A stretch of DNA of 64,000 nucleotides from NCBI RefSeq assembly GCF_037975245.1, contig NC_092575.1:15048310-15112309 (forward strand), read 5' to 3'. A program made the translations under genes and the position numbers. The notes beneath the pieces are model-generated. The model searched no databases. It was not told the origin of the DNA and saw only the letters and a list, made by a program, of their open reading frames with translations. Shown one piece after another: positions 38,201-47,517 of the stretch. Each line of letters begins with the position of its first letter. The first letter of the stretch is position 1. This DNA comes from Apostichopus japonicus. Taxonomy: Eukaryota > Echinodermata > Holothuroidea > Aspidochirotida > Stichopodidae.

Positions 38201-40656
38201 GTGGAGACGTTATGATCAGGTACAGATGTATGAATGTGTGTACTGTGGAGACGTCATGATCAGGTACGGATGTATGAATGTGTGTACTGTGGAGACGTTA
38301 TGATCAGGTATGGATGTATGAATGTGTGTACTGTGGAGACGTCATGATCAGGTATTGATGTATGGATGTGTGTACTGTACAGACGTTATGATCAGGTATG
38401 TGTGTATGTAAGTATGTATGTATGTGTGTATGCTGAATGTGTGTACTGTGGAGACGTAATGATCAGGTATGTGTGTATGTATGTGTGTGTGAATGTATGT
38501 ACTGTGGAGACATTATGATCAGGTATGGATGGGTCTCAAGTCTAATGATTAGGTTCTAACGCTGACGGGGAAGAAAAATAACGTCAAATAGATCTTTAGT
38601 CTTATCAGAGAGTAGAAGGCTATGATAGAGAGAGAATTTCTCATGTTCCCATGTTTGTAAAATAATGTCAAATAGATCTTTAGTCTTATCAGATAGTAGA
38701 AGGCTATGATAGAGAATTTCTCATGTTCCCATGTTTGTAAAATAATGTCAAATAGATCTTTAGTTTTATCAGAGAGTAGAATACTCCAAGAGGGAGAGGC
38801 TTCCTTGCTTTCCCATGTTTGTAAACTTACGTAATGGTGGTGGAGAGGATCTCTGAGGTCCACTGCATTTTTCACCGTTGGCCTTCAGTGTAGGATTTGA
38901 TAAAGACATGGCTATGAAGGGATCTCTCGTTACTCACGGGGCAAAAAGGAATGGTTATTAAAATGAAAATGATTTTCTGGTTACAGACAATATGAGACTT
39001 ATGTGGAAGGGAAGAATACTCCACACTGCTAGTTGCAATTCCCATCTCAGTATCTTGAGATTGTTGATTGAATGTAACCTTCTGTGGTTAGCTAAACATT
39101 CAACTACTCCAGGAAGTTGGATCGCAGGAGGGGGTCTGTGATGTCACCTGGGCAAATGCTCTTCCAAAGCTGAACTCAGGCTATTAATAATCTTTACGTT
39201 GATTTTATCCTTGAACCCGATACATATAGAATGTTTACTTAGCTGTCAAAGTTATTTGTACTTAGAATTGCATCAAAACTTATCTTTGTTGTAGAAATAT
39301 ACTATTCCTCCGTTGAAAAATGGTTGGCAAAGTACCCCCCAAAAAAATGCTAAGCAAATCAACTTCAGCAACCAGAATATTCTTTGAAACAGATAATATC
39401 TTCTACTCAGAGTGTTTGGGGTTTCATTTTTATTCAAATAAAGCTTGGCTGAAATTGGTTAACATCAGTTAGGAAGATGCTCTAGGCTTAGGCTGAAATA
39501 TTCCATAGTGTTATTGTGTTAACATGGGATAACAACATAATCGAAATCAGTTGACATGTTTTTTAAAAGGTCGTTATTGATATTTCTTGCTTTATATGTC
39601 ACAAAACTTAGCATGCTGTGACATAGTACTTGATAATTCATGATGCCGCTAGGTACATTATGTGTGTAAAAGTAAGTTGGCCTGACGTTTCGATCCTAGA
39701 AGGATCTTCTTCAAAGGCTAAATGACAAGTAACAGTGACAGAAGGGACAAAACCATGCACAGAATACAGACACCATGCTCATTAACCTGTCTGTACTCTG
39801 TGCATGGTTTTGTCCCTTCTGTCACTGTTACTTGTCATTTAGCCTTTGAAGAAGATCCTGCTAGGATCGAAACGTCAGGCCAACTTACTTTTACACATTC
39901 TCCTACACAGGCTCTCTAGTGGATAAGCAGTTTGCTAACAGTTTTATTTTATTTTGAGGTACATTATGTGAAATTTCCTTTGTACAAGTTAAACACATTT
40001 TATGTCAAAGGCAAGGTCTCATGTCTCTAATTTGCTCCCTTAGAAACTTTTCGACCACCCTTTTAACAGGAGAAATATCTGTATATATTTGGAAGGGATA
40101 ATATTTTTACAGTATTCCAACAAAGTTTCCACATTTTTTTACATTATTTTACATTATTTTTTACATTATTTTTTATTATTATATATTTTTTATATATTTT
40201 TTTTTACATTATGTGAAATTTCCTTTTTGCAAGGTGAACGGTAAACCAATTGATGTCAAAGGCAAGGTCTCATGTCTCTAATTTGCTCCCTTAAAAACAC
40301 TTCTATCACCTTATTAATTAATGGGAGAAATATCTGTAGACATTTGGAAGTGAAAATATTTTGACAGTATTCCAACAAAGAGGCCACATTTCTTTGCAGA
40401 GTACATTTTATTTTCTGAGAAATGTTACATTGGCCAAAAAAAAAGTTACAAAATTGGAAAAAACGGGAAAAAAATTGAAAAATAAACAAATTGAAACTAG
40501 CTGCATTTATATATTAATGGTTGTATAAAGTAAGTACTATATATTTTAGATGCTAAAGTTTCAGCTTGAATTGATTCTTCTTTCCTTTGTAGATCGATAG
40601 ACAAACCGTTTATAGAGCAAGATGAGTTAGAAGCAAGGAACAAGAGCTGGGAGTGA
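14273..40656 (+). CDS. VPS18: VPS18, core subunit of HOPS and CORVET tethering complexes
   Basis: Twenty-four coding exons join with consistent phases into 2,961 nt, or 986 residues plus stop, against about 973 in human. VPS18 links the two halves of HOPS and CORVET, which tether endosomes and lysosomes before SNARE-driven fusion. The N-terminal part (about 1-410) matches the beta-propeller and Pep3/Vps18 region, for example HKMFLDPSGQHL and VGWNK. The middle (about 450-810) is the clathrin-type alpha-solenoid with YKFSP, EQAIHNYL, HYDLKYALRLC and LLKIEDVLPFFPDFVTIDHF. A coiled coil follows (about 816-856). The C-terminal RING-H2 has C866, C869, C883, H885, H888, C891, C957 and C960, split over two exons. 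The ATG has A at -3 and G at +4. No frameshift or missing zinc ligand was seen. It is convergent with the P2X gene. Confidence 0.95.
17320..18620 (+). repeat. Polypurine minisatellite with 170-bp higher-order period
   Basis: The word CAAGTGTTGG (or a one-base variant) recurs at 17461, 17631, 17801, 17971, 18141 and 18311, exactly 170 bp apart, then at 18531 after an extra 50 bp. Each 170-bp unit holds four unequal sub-units of roughly 46, 48, 43 and 33 bp, each starting with GAATGACAAG. The plus strand is almost entirely purine. It fills most of VPS18 intron 6 and creates long meaningless antisense ORFs. Confidence 0.9.
19246..19400 (+). mobile_element. tRNA-derived SINE, copy 2 (diverged)
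   Basis: Degenerate A-box-like (TGCCTAAGTGG) and B-box-like (GGTTAAATCCC) words are followed by GAGAAATCCATCATTTTCC and a GTCTGAAATAATCTTCTAAATTGG run that parallels the body of the 13001 copy. It sits in VPS18 intron 7 in the sense orientation. The end beyond 19400 is unclear. Confidence 0.6.
19830..20345 (+). repeat. Tandem repeat, about 150-166 bp unit, 3 copies plus a partial
   Basis: GATACGGTTCGTTGTTG recurs at 19866, 20032 and 20181, with a partial copy at about 20320-20345. Each unit also contains ACCGATGCCGC and AAGTATTTAACGA. It is intronic in VPS18 (intron 8). Confidence 0.85.
22013..22085 (+). mobile_element. hAT-like terminus, single end
   Basis: CAGGGGTTTCCCTAACTGGG followed by GATCCCCAGGGG resembles the terminus of small hAT elements. 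I could not find a matching inverted end downstream within VPS18 intron 9, so the element is truncated or its other end has decayed. Confidence 0.35.
22951..23270. mobile_element. Small element with CAGGGAT ends and 6-bp direct repeat
   Basis: The 320-bp block starts CAGGGATGTG and ends GGAATCCCTG, sharing seven terminal bases as an inverted repeat. TGCATC lies directly outside both ends (22945-22950 and 23271-23276). The interior near the left end has repeated CCCAGCACT words. It lies 26 bp past the donor of VPS18 exon 10. Six bases is short for hAT, so superfamily is undecided. Confidence 0.5.
26497..26876 (+). repeat. Unclassified dispersed repeat, copy 1
   Basis: About 380 bp match the block at 61561-61945 in the same orientation, sharing for example GGTAATTAGACACTAGTGTA, CAGTCAGTACATACAGCTGC, AAACGATACAGCGATGGACA and GAGTCTTCAATGCCTTTAA. 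There is no ORF and no obvious terminal inverted repeat. It ends about 25-30 bp before the acceptor of VPS18 exon 15 (AG at 26899-26900), so the repeat supplies the sequence just upstream of that splice site. Confidence 0.8.
27682..27802 (+). repeat. Tandem repeat, about 32 bp, four copies
   Basis: Four degenerate units built on CAATTGACCTCATTAACATA followed by TTTGATATT lie in VPS18 intron 16. Confidence 0.7.
29533..29637. repeat. Long hairpin with hammerhead-ribozyme-like core
   Basis: Outer arms 29533-29562 and 29610-29637 (GATCAACACACCAG and its complement, continuing) enclose an inner inverted repeat at 29569-29603. The inner part contains CTGATGAGTCCCTAAAGGAC followed by AAAAC. A hammerhead core would read CTGATGA, stem II (GTCC/GGAC), GAAAC. 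Here the G of GAAAC is A and a proper stem I is not visible. Hammerhead motifs are known in Penelope-like elements and retrozymes, so this is probably a decayed piece of one, in VPS18 intron 18. Confidence 0.5.
34040..34500 (-). mobile_element. LINE 3' fragment (L2/CR1-like)
   Basis: On the minus strand, 34500 down to about 34270 reads as the extreme C-terminal part of a reverse transcriptase ORF, with one frame change. Pieces such as THYRANTCWNYLL and SFKRQLSEIYI match the usual W-N-x-L then F-K-x-x-L pattern. The element ends at 34040-34064 in a tail of repeated ATGAA words, as L2-like LINEs do. It is 5' truncated and lies antisense in VPS18 intron 21. Confidence 0.65.
37798..38526 (+). repeat. 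Exon-derived minisatellite: 16 copies of VPS18 exon 23 end plus donor
   Basis: The last 28 bases or so of exon 23 (TGTACTGTGGAGACGTCATG then ATCAG), which encode VYCGDVMIR with the last RING cysteine, and the following donor GTATGGATGTATG are repeated about every 42 bp. I count one exonic and 15 intronic copies. All 16 retain CAG|GTA at the junction. Copies 2-5 and 6-9 form a larger duplicated block of about 165 bp. Reading from the exon into copy 2 meets a TGA, so skipping the true donor would truncate the protein. Confidence 0.9.
38575..38828 (+). repeat. Tandem repeat, 80-90 bp unit, three copies
   Basis: CAAATAGATCTTTAG occurs near 38585, 38670 and 38750, each followed by TTATCAGA, AGTAGAA and CCCATGTTTGTAAA. 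The third copy has diverged internally. It directly follows the exon-derived array in VPS18 intron 23. Confidence 0.8.
39651..39970. mobile_element. Penelope-like element remnant, palindromic, 14-bp target duplication
   Basis: A perfect 14-bp direct repeat AGGTACATTATGTG lies at 39651-39664 and 39957-39970. Between them are arms of about 110 bp in inverted orientation (39663-39772 and 39788-39897) and a 3' section ending in TTTTATTTTATTTT. Each arm carries GAAGAAGATCCTGCTAGGATC (or TTCTA variant) and then GAAACGT, which resembles a hammerhead core with stem II GATCC/GGATC and the GAAAC box. Inverted terminal copies, variable-length target duplications and hammerhead motifs are known traits of Penelope-like elements. 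No reverse transcriptase is left. Confidence 0.65.
39957..40390 (+). repeat. Direct duplication, about 185 bp (39957-40143, 40204-40390)
   Basis: Both copies begin ACATTATGTGAAATTTCCTT and share GGTCTCATGTCTCTAATTTG and ACAGTATTCCAACAAAG. They are offset by about 247 bp and separated by an AT-rich TTTACATTATTT array. The Penelope-like insertion lies at the edge of the first copy. Confidence 0.8.
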
Positions 40657-41110
40657 CCAGAATGGCCTGCATTCCTAGCACATTTTCTGCCATCGAATGA
40701 ACACTTATTTTTGAGAAGAAAATCAAGTCTTAGCTATCGAGAAGTATGTCACGGAGGGCAGCGACCACTTTTCTTTGTCTTATTCAACAATAAGAGAGAA
40801 CATTTTATAGAACAGTTGAAACAGTTTTTTTTTAAAATCCCCTTCCTTGCCACTCAGTGTGAAACTTGTAGATGTGATGTTAGGTTACATAAGATACAAA
40901 GGTTACTTGCGGGTTCTCAACGCCACTCCTTCCAGTGAAATGATTTATTGCAGAATTTGTCACCAACACCGGGGGTGGATAACTCATTTTGGCAGGGTAC
41001 AGGACTTGTATACCCGAGGTCACTGGTAGAAATCTTGTTCTAGCCAATGCTGTCTTTGTTCCTCTCAAGACCTGTTTGATTTGTAAACTATTTCCAGCCA
41101 TATGAAATAT

Positions 41111-41116
41111 ATTAAA
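41111..41116 (+). terminator. Candidate VPS18 polyadenylation signal (ATTAAA)
   Basis: ATTAAA is the first polyadenylation-like hexamer noticed after the stop at 40654-40656, giving a 3' UTR of about 470 nt. A canonical AATAAA at 42127-42132 is an alternative. No downstream element is decisive. Confidence 0.4.
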
Positions 41117-44100
41117 GTAAACTCAAATGTGTCTTGTGCTGAAATAGAAGTTTTAAAAAAAAAAAACAGAAGGGTCTTGCATGTGACAAGAACACAGATC
41201 TATATTACACCATAAGAATACATTGTCACTTGCTTTCAAAATAGAATTTGCTTTACAGGTACAAAATGTGCTTCAATTTTCAATATCAGCAACAAAAAAA
41301 AGAAGGTTGTAGTAGTGTCAAGAAATATGTTACACAGAGAAGAGCCATCGTCTCCAATCAAAGTGAATGTAACATTTATTGCCATTTGTCAGAGTGGGTT
41401 TGTTTCCTCACTGAGACATTTAATTGTGAAATACCCCCACCACTAAAGTCTAGAGGCAACTCAGAACATGAAAGACTTTAAGGAAATTTTTTATTTGAGA
41501 CTTTTAAGGGTTTTTTTTTTTATCATGCCAACAAATTAACATTTTTGCAGATGACAAGGTTTCTCCCCTTTCAAGATAAAATGTTAAGTTTCAGTCATCA
41601 CTCTCTTGCTTCTTAATATCCTCATCAAATATTTTAGACAAAACTTGTTTTAAATCTCTCAGAATTGGATTTCATTACAGACAACGTCCTGATTAGTCCT
41701 GTCTGGAAAAGACACAATTGTGTCTGCTTTGTGCACTGGGGACCGTACATTTTAATAGATGTGAAAACTTAAGACTTGGCATACTCATTCTTATAAGTGA
41801 TTGAAATGTTGCAGTAAGGTGGCGTGAGGTGGTGGAGGTAGAAGTAGGACCGGGTTAACCAGGAGAGGGTTGAGAGGCGTTTGATTGATCTTGGTGGCAA
41901 GTTAGTTGTTAGTCAATATAGTTGATGTGTGTTAACTGTAAGATTCATATCCCTGCATGGATTCTCAACAGACATAAATACACCTAAATGACCAACAAAT
42001 TTATCAATTTGTCCTAAATGTTGACGATGTTTGGATGTCAGGGGGGGGGGGCTGTGTTGAAGGGGGTGGGGTGGGAATCTGTTGGCCCAGGGTCAAGTAG
42101 GGAGCCAGGGGAAATATCAAATGAAGAATAAAGTTTTCTCATTTTCCCAATAAACTTAAGGAAAAGTGAAAACCTCAACAGGAGTCAAAGTGACATATTT
42201 GTCCCACTGGGTCTGACCTGGTTTTGACCTGGCTCGGGGGTACCACGATCCGTAAGAGTGTAAGAATTTGAACAGGTAACTGGAGTTTGTTATATATATA
42301 TATATATATATATACTGTTTGAGAGCATGGGTGTATTTGGAGCAATATCATTTTGTGAGCCATTTTTCGCCCTTTCGCATTTAATAGCTTTGCTTAAATA
42401 TTTGCCACTAAAGGATATTTACAACAAAAAAACCCATAATAATGATAACAATAATACAGCTTAATGTTTATCAAGTTTGATTTACGGAAAAATTGTCGAA
42501 TCAACGGAGCTGTGTTCAGCAGCATAACGTTTCTATGTGTATCAGTGTAATGCTCTATTAAAGATGAATAAATTCTACAGTGTTTATTCATTTAGTCTGT
42601 TTTTTTTTTAATTTCTCTGAGTATATATTTATTAAAGGTTAAATCTTATGTATAAAGTTATTCAGTTCTGAGAATGACGAATTTTGAGGGCAAGAGGACG
42701 AAATTTTTTTCTTTTTTTATTTTTTTCTTTATTTATTTTTTCTTTTGTTCTTTTTCTTCTCTACAATGTGTATGGTTTAGTAGCTTCTAATGAGGGTTAT
42801 ATACTGAACTTGGAATTCAACAGATGTGAGATTTTCAGAAAAGATTACTCAGTCATGAAGTTCCAGACAAGATAAGGGGATGCGAGTCAATATGGGATTC
42901 ATGTAAGGGAAGACAAAAATGGGTGAACAGCTATGGCCCTTATTAAAGTCGTGTTCTTTAAAGTTATGAGGTCTCTCATACCTCCTTGGGGGCAGGCATT
43001 GATTGTATAGGCAAGGTGGGGCAGGGGTGGGGAGATGGGGGAGGTAAAATAAATACAAACACTCTTTGAGTAGATGTATATTGGGTATGCTGATGATTAG
43101 TTTATTTTAACAATCAATAGTCTTACATGTGAAGGCATGAGCTATGAGATATATATATATATGAAATCATACACAAGAAATATCCAGATATTTCCAATTT
43201 TTTTTGGTTTGTTTTCCCAAAAAATATTAATGTTTATGATCATAATAATGATAATGTTTTTTTTCTTCACATTTTTCTATAAATTTGCTCATTTTCATAA
43301 TTGTCACACAATTTGGCTCATTTTGACTTCTTTGACTAATTTCCTTTATTTTTGATTTATTTTTCCACCACCTAGATAATAAATACATCCGACTTTCGAT
43401 ATCATATAATAACGAGAGCTTAGACAACCAGTGTCATAAATGTCTTAAAAAGAAACAAAAAATAAACCAAATTTGTCTGTTTTTACATAAATAGTGATGA
43501 AAATATGAAATAAAACTATTAAAGAATTATGCTACTTGTTATTACATCTGTGTCTTTTACATTAAAGCAACCAGTTCTTATTTCATTTACTTGAATTACA
43601 TATTTCCATATTACACATTACCACATATTTGATATCTTTCTTATAGATTCAGTTAACTGATGTTTCCTACAAACCGCCGTTCGAAACATGAATTGCTCGG
43701 CTAAGTATTTACCTCAACAATTGTTGATAGTACCAACGTCTACAAGTGGTTATTGTATGAAAAAGTTAAGGTAAATACATGCAAAAGAAGGGTTAGGTAT
43801 ATTTGCCAGGAAAAGTTTGGAAGCCGAACCTGAGTACCTGCAGGTGTATATGTTTTATTTGTGGACATTTTGAAAATTATTCAGTTTTCAAATAATAACT
43901 GATTTTGACATAAATGTCACTTTGTTTCTTTGATGGAAGAATTTACATTAATAATGCAAAGCAGGCAACTTGTTATGTTATTGACACTGCATAGCCACCA
44001 TTATCAAAATATGCTGGCTGATTAGTAGCCTATTAGTAACATATTTTCCATAAATCTGTTTTGAAAGTTTTAACGCCTACTCTTCCCCTTTTGAAAATGA

Positions 44101-44342
44101 AGTAGTGATGATGGTCCTCTTCCTTAAACTCGCACAAACACAAATAAAGAAAACAATATCAAGTTTCATCTATCAAGTACGTATCAAGTTAATATCAAGT
44201 ATTGCAGAAATGTCATAATCTCTCTGTGTGTAGTCCAACAAGAAAGTGTGAAAAGTTCCCAAACGAATAGTAGGCAACATTTCGTTGCTAACATGTGTTA
44301 GTTATGAGTGGTAAAACCGTATGTAAGATCGAATATGTCACG

Positions 44343-44343
<1 letters not shown>
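41117..44343. other. Intergenic stretch between convergent genes
   Basis: No gene was recognised. It has a G run at 42042-42051, a TA run at about 42291-42314, and T-rich tracts near 42600 and 42705-42757. Confidence 0.5.

Positions 44344-44390
<47 letters not shown>
44344..44390. repeat. (TA)n microsatellite, 47 bp
   Basis: Uninterrupted TA dinucleotides; the tyrosine/isoleucine-rich ORFs across it are artefacts. Confidence 0.95.
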
Positions 44391-44394
<4 letters not shown>

Positions 44395-44514
44395 CAAATC
44401 CAAGACCAACACTATTGAAAGAAAGAGAATATGCACACGTATACATTAATATGAAGCATAATGTGCTGCCTACAAAATAGACCATATATATCTACCGTAT
44501 CATATCGAAAAAAT

Positions 44515-45520
44515 GAAGTTGTGATGATCCATGTGAAATCTTTATGAATCACAGAGGCAGGCAACAGAACAAATACATACAAAAACTTTATGATTCTCCA
44601 TGAATTGAAAGAAACCGAAAATTATCACAAAGGTGTGGGGGGAATTGTGTACAGTTTAATAAGACTGACATTGAAAACTGGCTTCAAGGATAGGTTTAAC
44701 TTTGTTGTCGGAAAGTTTAAGTTTTGATGCAACATGAAGAGCATGTGAATATAGCGTACAGTATATATGAAATGTTACTGAAATTGAAGTTGTGATGATC
44801 CCTGTGAGAACATACTTGGAAGTTATCTTAGAAATCAATAGTAACGTACAAAGACAACTTTACTCCCCTTTCATATAACAAATGGGAAGTGGTCACAAAG
44901 GGGAAACCTTTTAATAACTCAATGAAATTGAACGGATGTATAGCATATTACAGAATGACTTTACCCCCATCTAATATAGGAAAATATCGACATCACAAAA
45001 TGTTGCTTTTAAATTGCCTTCATAAGTTGATTGGATATTTCATCCTAAACTGAAAGTTGAGATGATCCTTGAGATCTAACTTCTACAAAGTTAACAACTT
45101 GTTAATAACATAAAAAAAACAAGACCATTTTATTCCCCGAAATAATTCGATTTTTTAATTTTATAATATAGGTTCTGTAGTTTTAATGAAAGTCTAATTA
45201 AAGAAACGTTGAAAACTGGCGTCGAGTATGCCCCTGAACGCTTTCTTCATTATATTTAATTTACGAGATATTATACTGTTAAAGAATAAAACGAGAAAAA
45301 AGACCAAAAATATGAAATATTGCAAAATGAAAGTTGAGATGGTCCGTGTGAGATCACTTATCTCCAAAGACTCCAAGGAATTAATCAAGAGTAAACAGTT
45401 ACATACAAGAACATTTCGCCCCTTTCTGATCAGAAGAAAACGAATAGTGGTCACACAGAGCAAACAGCTACTAAAAACTGAAAGCCTACTAAAACTGACG
45501 TTGAAAGCTGGCTTCGATTA
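44515..45520 (+). repeat. Degenerate tandem array, about 270-bp period, four copies
   Basis: GAAGTTGTGATGATCC or GAAAGTTGAGATGATCC (with small changes) recurs at 44515, 44786, 45052 and 45329, intervals 271, 266 and 277. A second landmark, TTGAAAACTGGC(T/G)TC, recurs near 44670, 45207 and 45501. The units are old and diverged, with no ORF conserved between them. Confidence 0.7.
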
Positions 45521-45783
45521 ACCCGTTGGCTTTTTTCCGATCATTTTGCATTACGAAAGTAGGGACTAAAGCTGAAAATATTTCCATGAAACCTTTTAAG
45601 AATTATCACAGTGTGATGTTGATGTAGAGTGAAATTATTAACAGTATTTCTAAGTTTTTCATTAGTTTTTATCTGCTGGTTTTGTATAATATAAATACAT
45701 ATGACGACATACACCGTTACACGTTGTATATGTAAAAAATATTGTTTTTTTTTACTTAACAAAACTTAAAAATTAATCTACTT

Positions 45784-45785
<2 letters not shown>

Positions 45786-45828
<43 letters not shown>

Positions 45829-45840
45829 CATATACACACA

Positions 45841-45886
<46 letters not shown>

Positions 45887-45925
45887 AATATATATATATA
45901 TATATACATACATACATACATATAC

Positions 45926-45957
<32 letters not shown>
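45786..45957. repeat. Compound (TA)n/(CATA)n microsatellite
   Basis: About 170 bp of TA repeats with interspersed CATA and CATACA units. Overlapping minus-strand ORFs rich in tyrosine and isoleucine are artefacts. Confidence 0.9.
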
Positions 45958-45958
<1 letters not shown>

Positions 45959-46865
45959 CTGAATGACTGTTAATTTCAATTATAATTAATTGTCTTTACG
46001 AATAAATATATTGTTAAAGAAGTGGGAATTAAAAGTAATAACATACCCTACATTCTGAACCAATTTAATACATATATCTTTTTCACATCTGGTTCCATGA
46101 GGATAATTTAAAGATTTTTTAGTTAATTGAGGGTACATGAAATCAACTGAATTTATTTTTTACATTACTTTTAAAGTTTTTTTTTTAACAACGTAGATAC
46201 TGGATAACAATAGTTGATTTTACTTTAAAAACAAAATAAGAGCATTGTATATGTGTTCAGCCAAGCTTTTTATTATACCCCTCTCTACCTTTACGTTATT
46301 TTTTATTCAACCAAACTATATAAGAACTGAAAAAAAATAAAAATAAATTAGTCAATGAATACGAATAATCTACTTATTTCATACGAAACTTTAACTTTCT
46401 CTGTATATTTTTTTCTCCATATTTTAATAGTTGGGAACATCTTGCACATAACAAAACAGGAGAAATATCAAAATTGAAAGCAATGAAACGGTACCAACAC
46501 TTTAACTGACTCGCTGAAATGTTTTCAAGGACAGTATCAAAGCAACCCGGGCAACCAATTATGAGATTATGAGAGTGACGTGTTACTACTTTCCATCAAT
46601 AATTGACAAACCGACGAAACCTTTGGTCCAAAGATAAAATTTACAAATATAAAAAATTGGTTTTTGGCTTCGGTGGCATTTTCTCCACGATAGTTTTTTT
46701 TTGCGTCAAATATTTGAAAATGAAATAAGACGGTTACAGAAAAAATATTTCGTTTATGCTGTTAAATGCACACAAAAAAAGTGCCCACACACACACACAT
46801 AAATATATATTTATATATAAATATACCCACGCACACAAGGGTTTATACTTTTCAAAAAACAGTGT

Positions 46866-46871
46866 TTTATT
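46866..46871 (-). terminator. Candidate P2X polyadenylation signal
   Basis: AATAAA on the minus strand lies about 650 nt past the P2X stop. It is the first canonical hexamer I noticed downstream of the gene. Confidence 0.35.
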
Positions 46872-47033
46872 TGGAAAGATTTCTTCCTTCAAGTTCAGTG
46901 GACAAAAATGAACGACGGTAGTTGAAAACTGCAAAGCGTTGTAGTATAGTAGTCGACGCGTCGAAACATGCAGGAATACAATTCACATAATAGTATCATA
47001 ACGTTAGTCTGTTTGATATCCATATTCATACTA

Positions 47034-47098
47034 ATCCATACTCTTCTATACGTAGCCATACTCTTCTATACATATCCATACTCTTCTATACGTATCCA
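47034..47098. repeat. 20-bp tandem repeat, about 3 copies
   Basis: Units of CCATACTCTTCTATACGTA(G/T) with single-base changes lie in the likely P2X 3' UTR. Confidence 0.8.
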
Positions 47099-47517
47099 CA
47101 CTCGTCCAAACTAATCCAGACTGTAACATACTCTTGGACAAGACGAAGGTGCAGACGCTCACTCGTCATTTCTTTGCCAATGATCTCCATCCCAGCAAAA
47201 TGGAGGGAAGCTAACATCTCTACTCTCCTTTTACTCTCTGTATAGATACACCACGTGACTATATGCAGCCTACCATATAACAAATCTGTACTGCGCCTAG
47301 CTGGTTAGGACGGCAAGGTGGTATAAGCGACGACGAATTGTCTAAACAACTGATGACGTCAGTACCCGAAGAATAGTCTAATCTACATCCCGCTACTTCT
47401 TTTTCAAATCGATTTCTAGCGACCTTTTCTGTTTATGCATATTCAGTGTCCTGACTGAATACGTCATCAATCGATCCTTTGGTAATTGGTTCCTTCAAAA
47501 AGTCTGGGAGGTTAACG

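Larger units (their letters stand above)
14243..40656 (+). other. VPS18: VPS18 exon map
   Basis: Coding exons: 14273-14371 (exon begins 14243), 14940-15013, 15623-15732, 15908-16047, 16320-16404, 17084-17163, 18893-19008, 19661-19749, 21170-21268, 22756-22924, 23722-23779, 24300-24403, 25088-25213, 26089-26224, 26901-27050, 27384-27477, 28407-28636, 29138-29278, 29852-29983, 31928-32140, 32916-33037, 35380-35497, 37614-37825, 40593-40656. Every intron is GT-AG. Exon lengths agree with the coding phase on both sides, and the summed length is divisible by three, which is strong internal support for each boundary. Confidence 0.9.

Noticed and set aside
37798-38526. CRISPR-like spaced repeat
   Set aside because: The unit is a continuous 42-bp tandem repeat derived from the adjacent exon, without unique spacers, in an animal intron.
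45756-45979. Tyr/Ile-rich minus-strand ORFs
   Set aside because: They are translations of the TA/CATA microsatellite.
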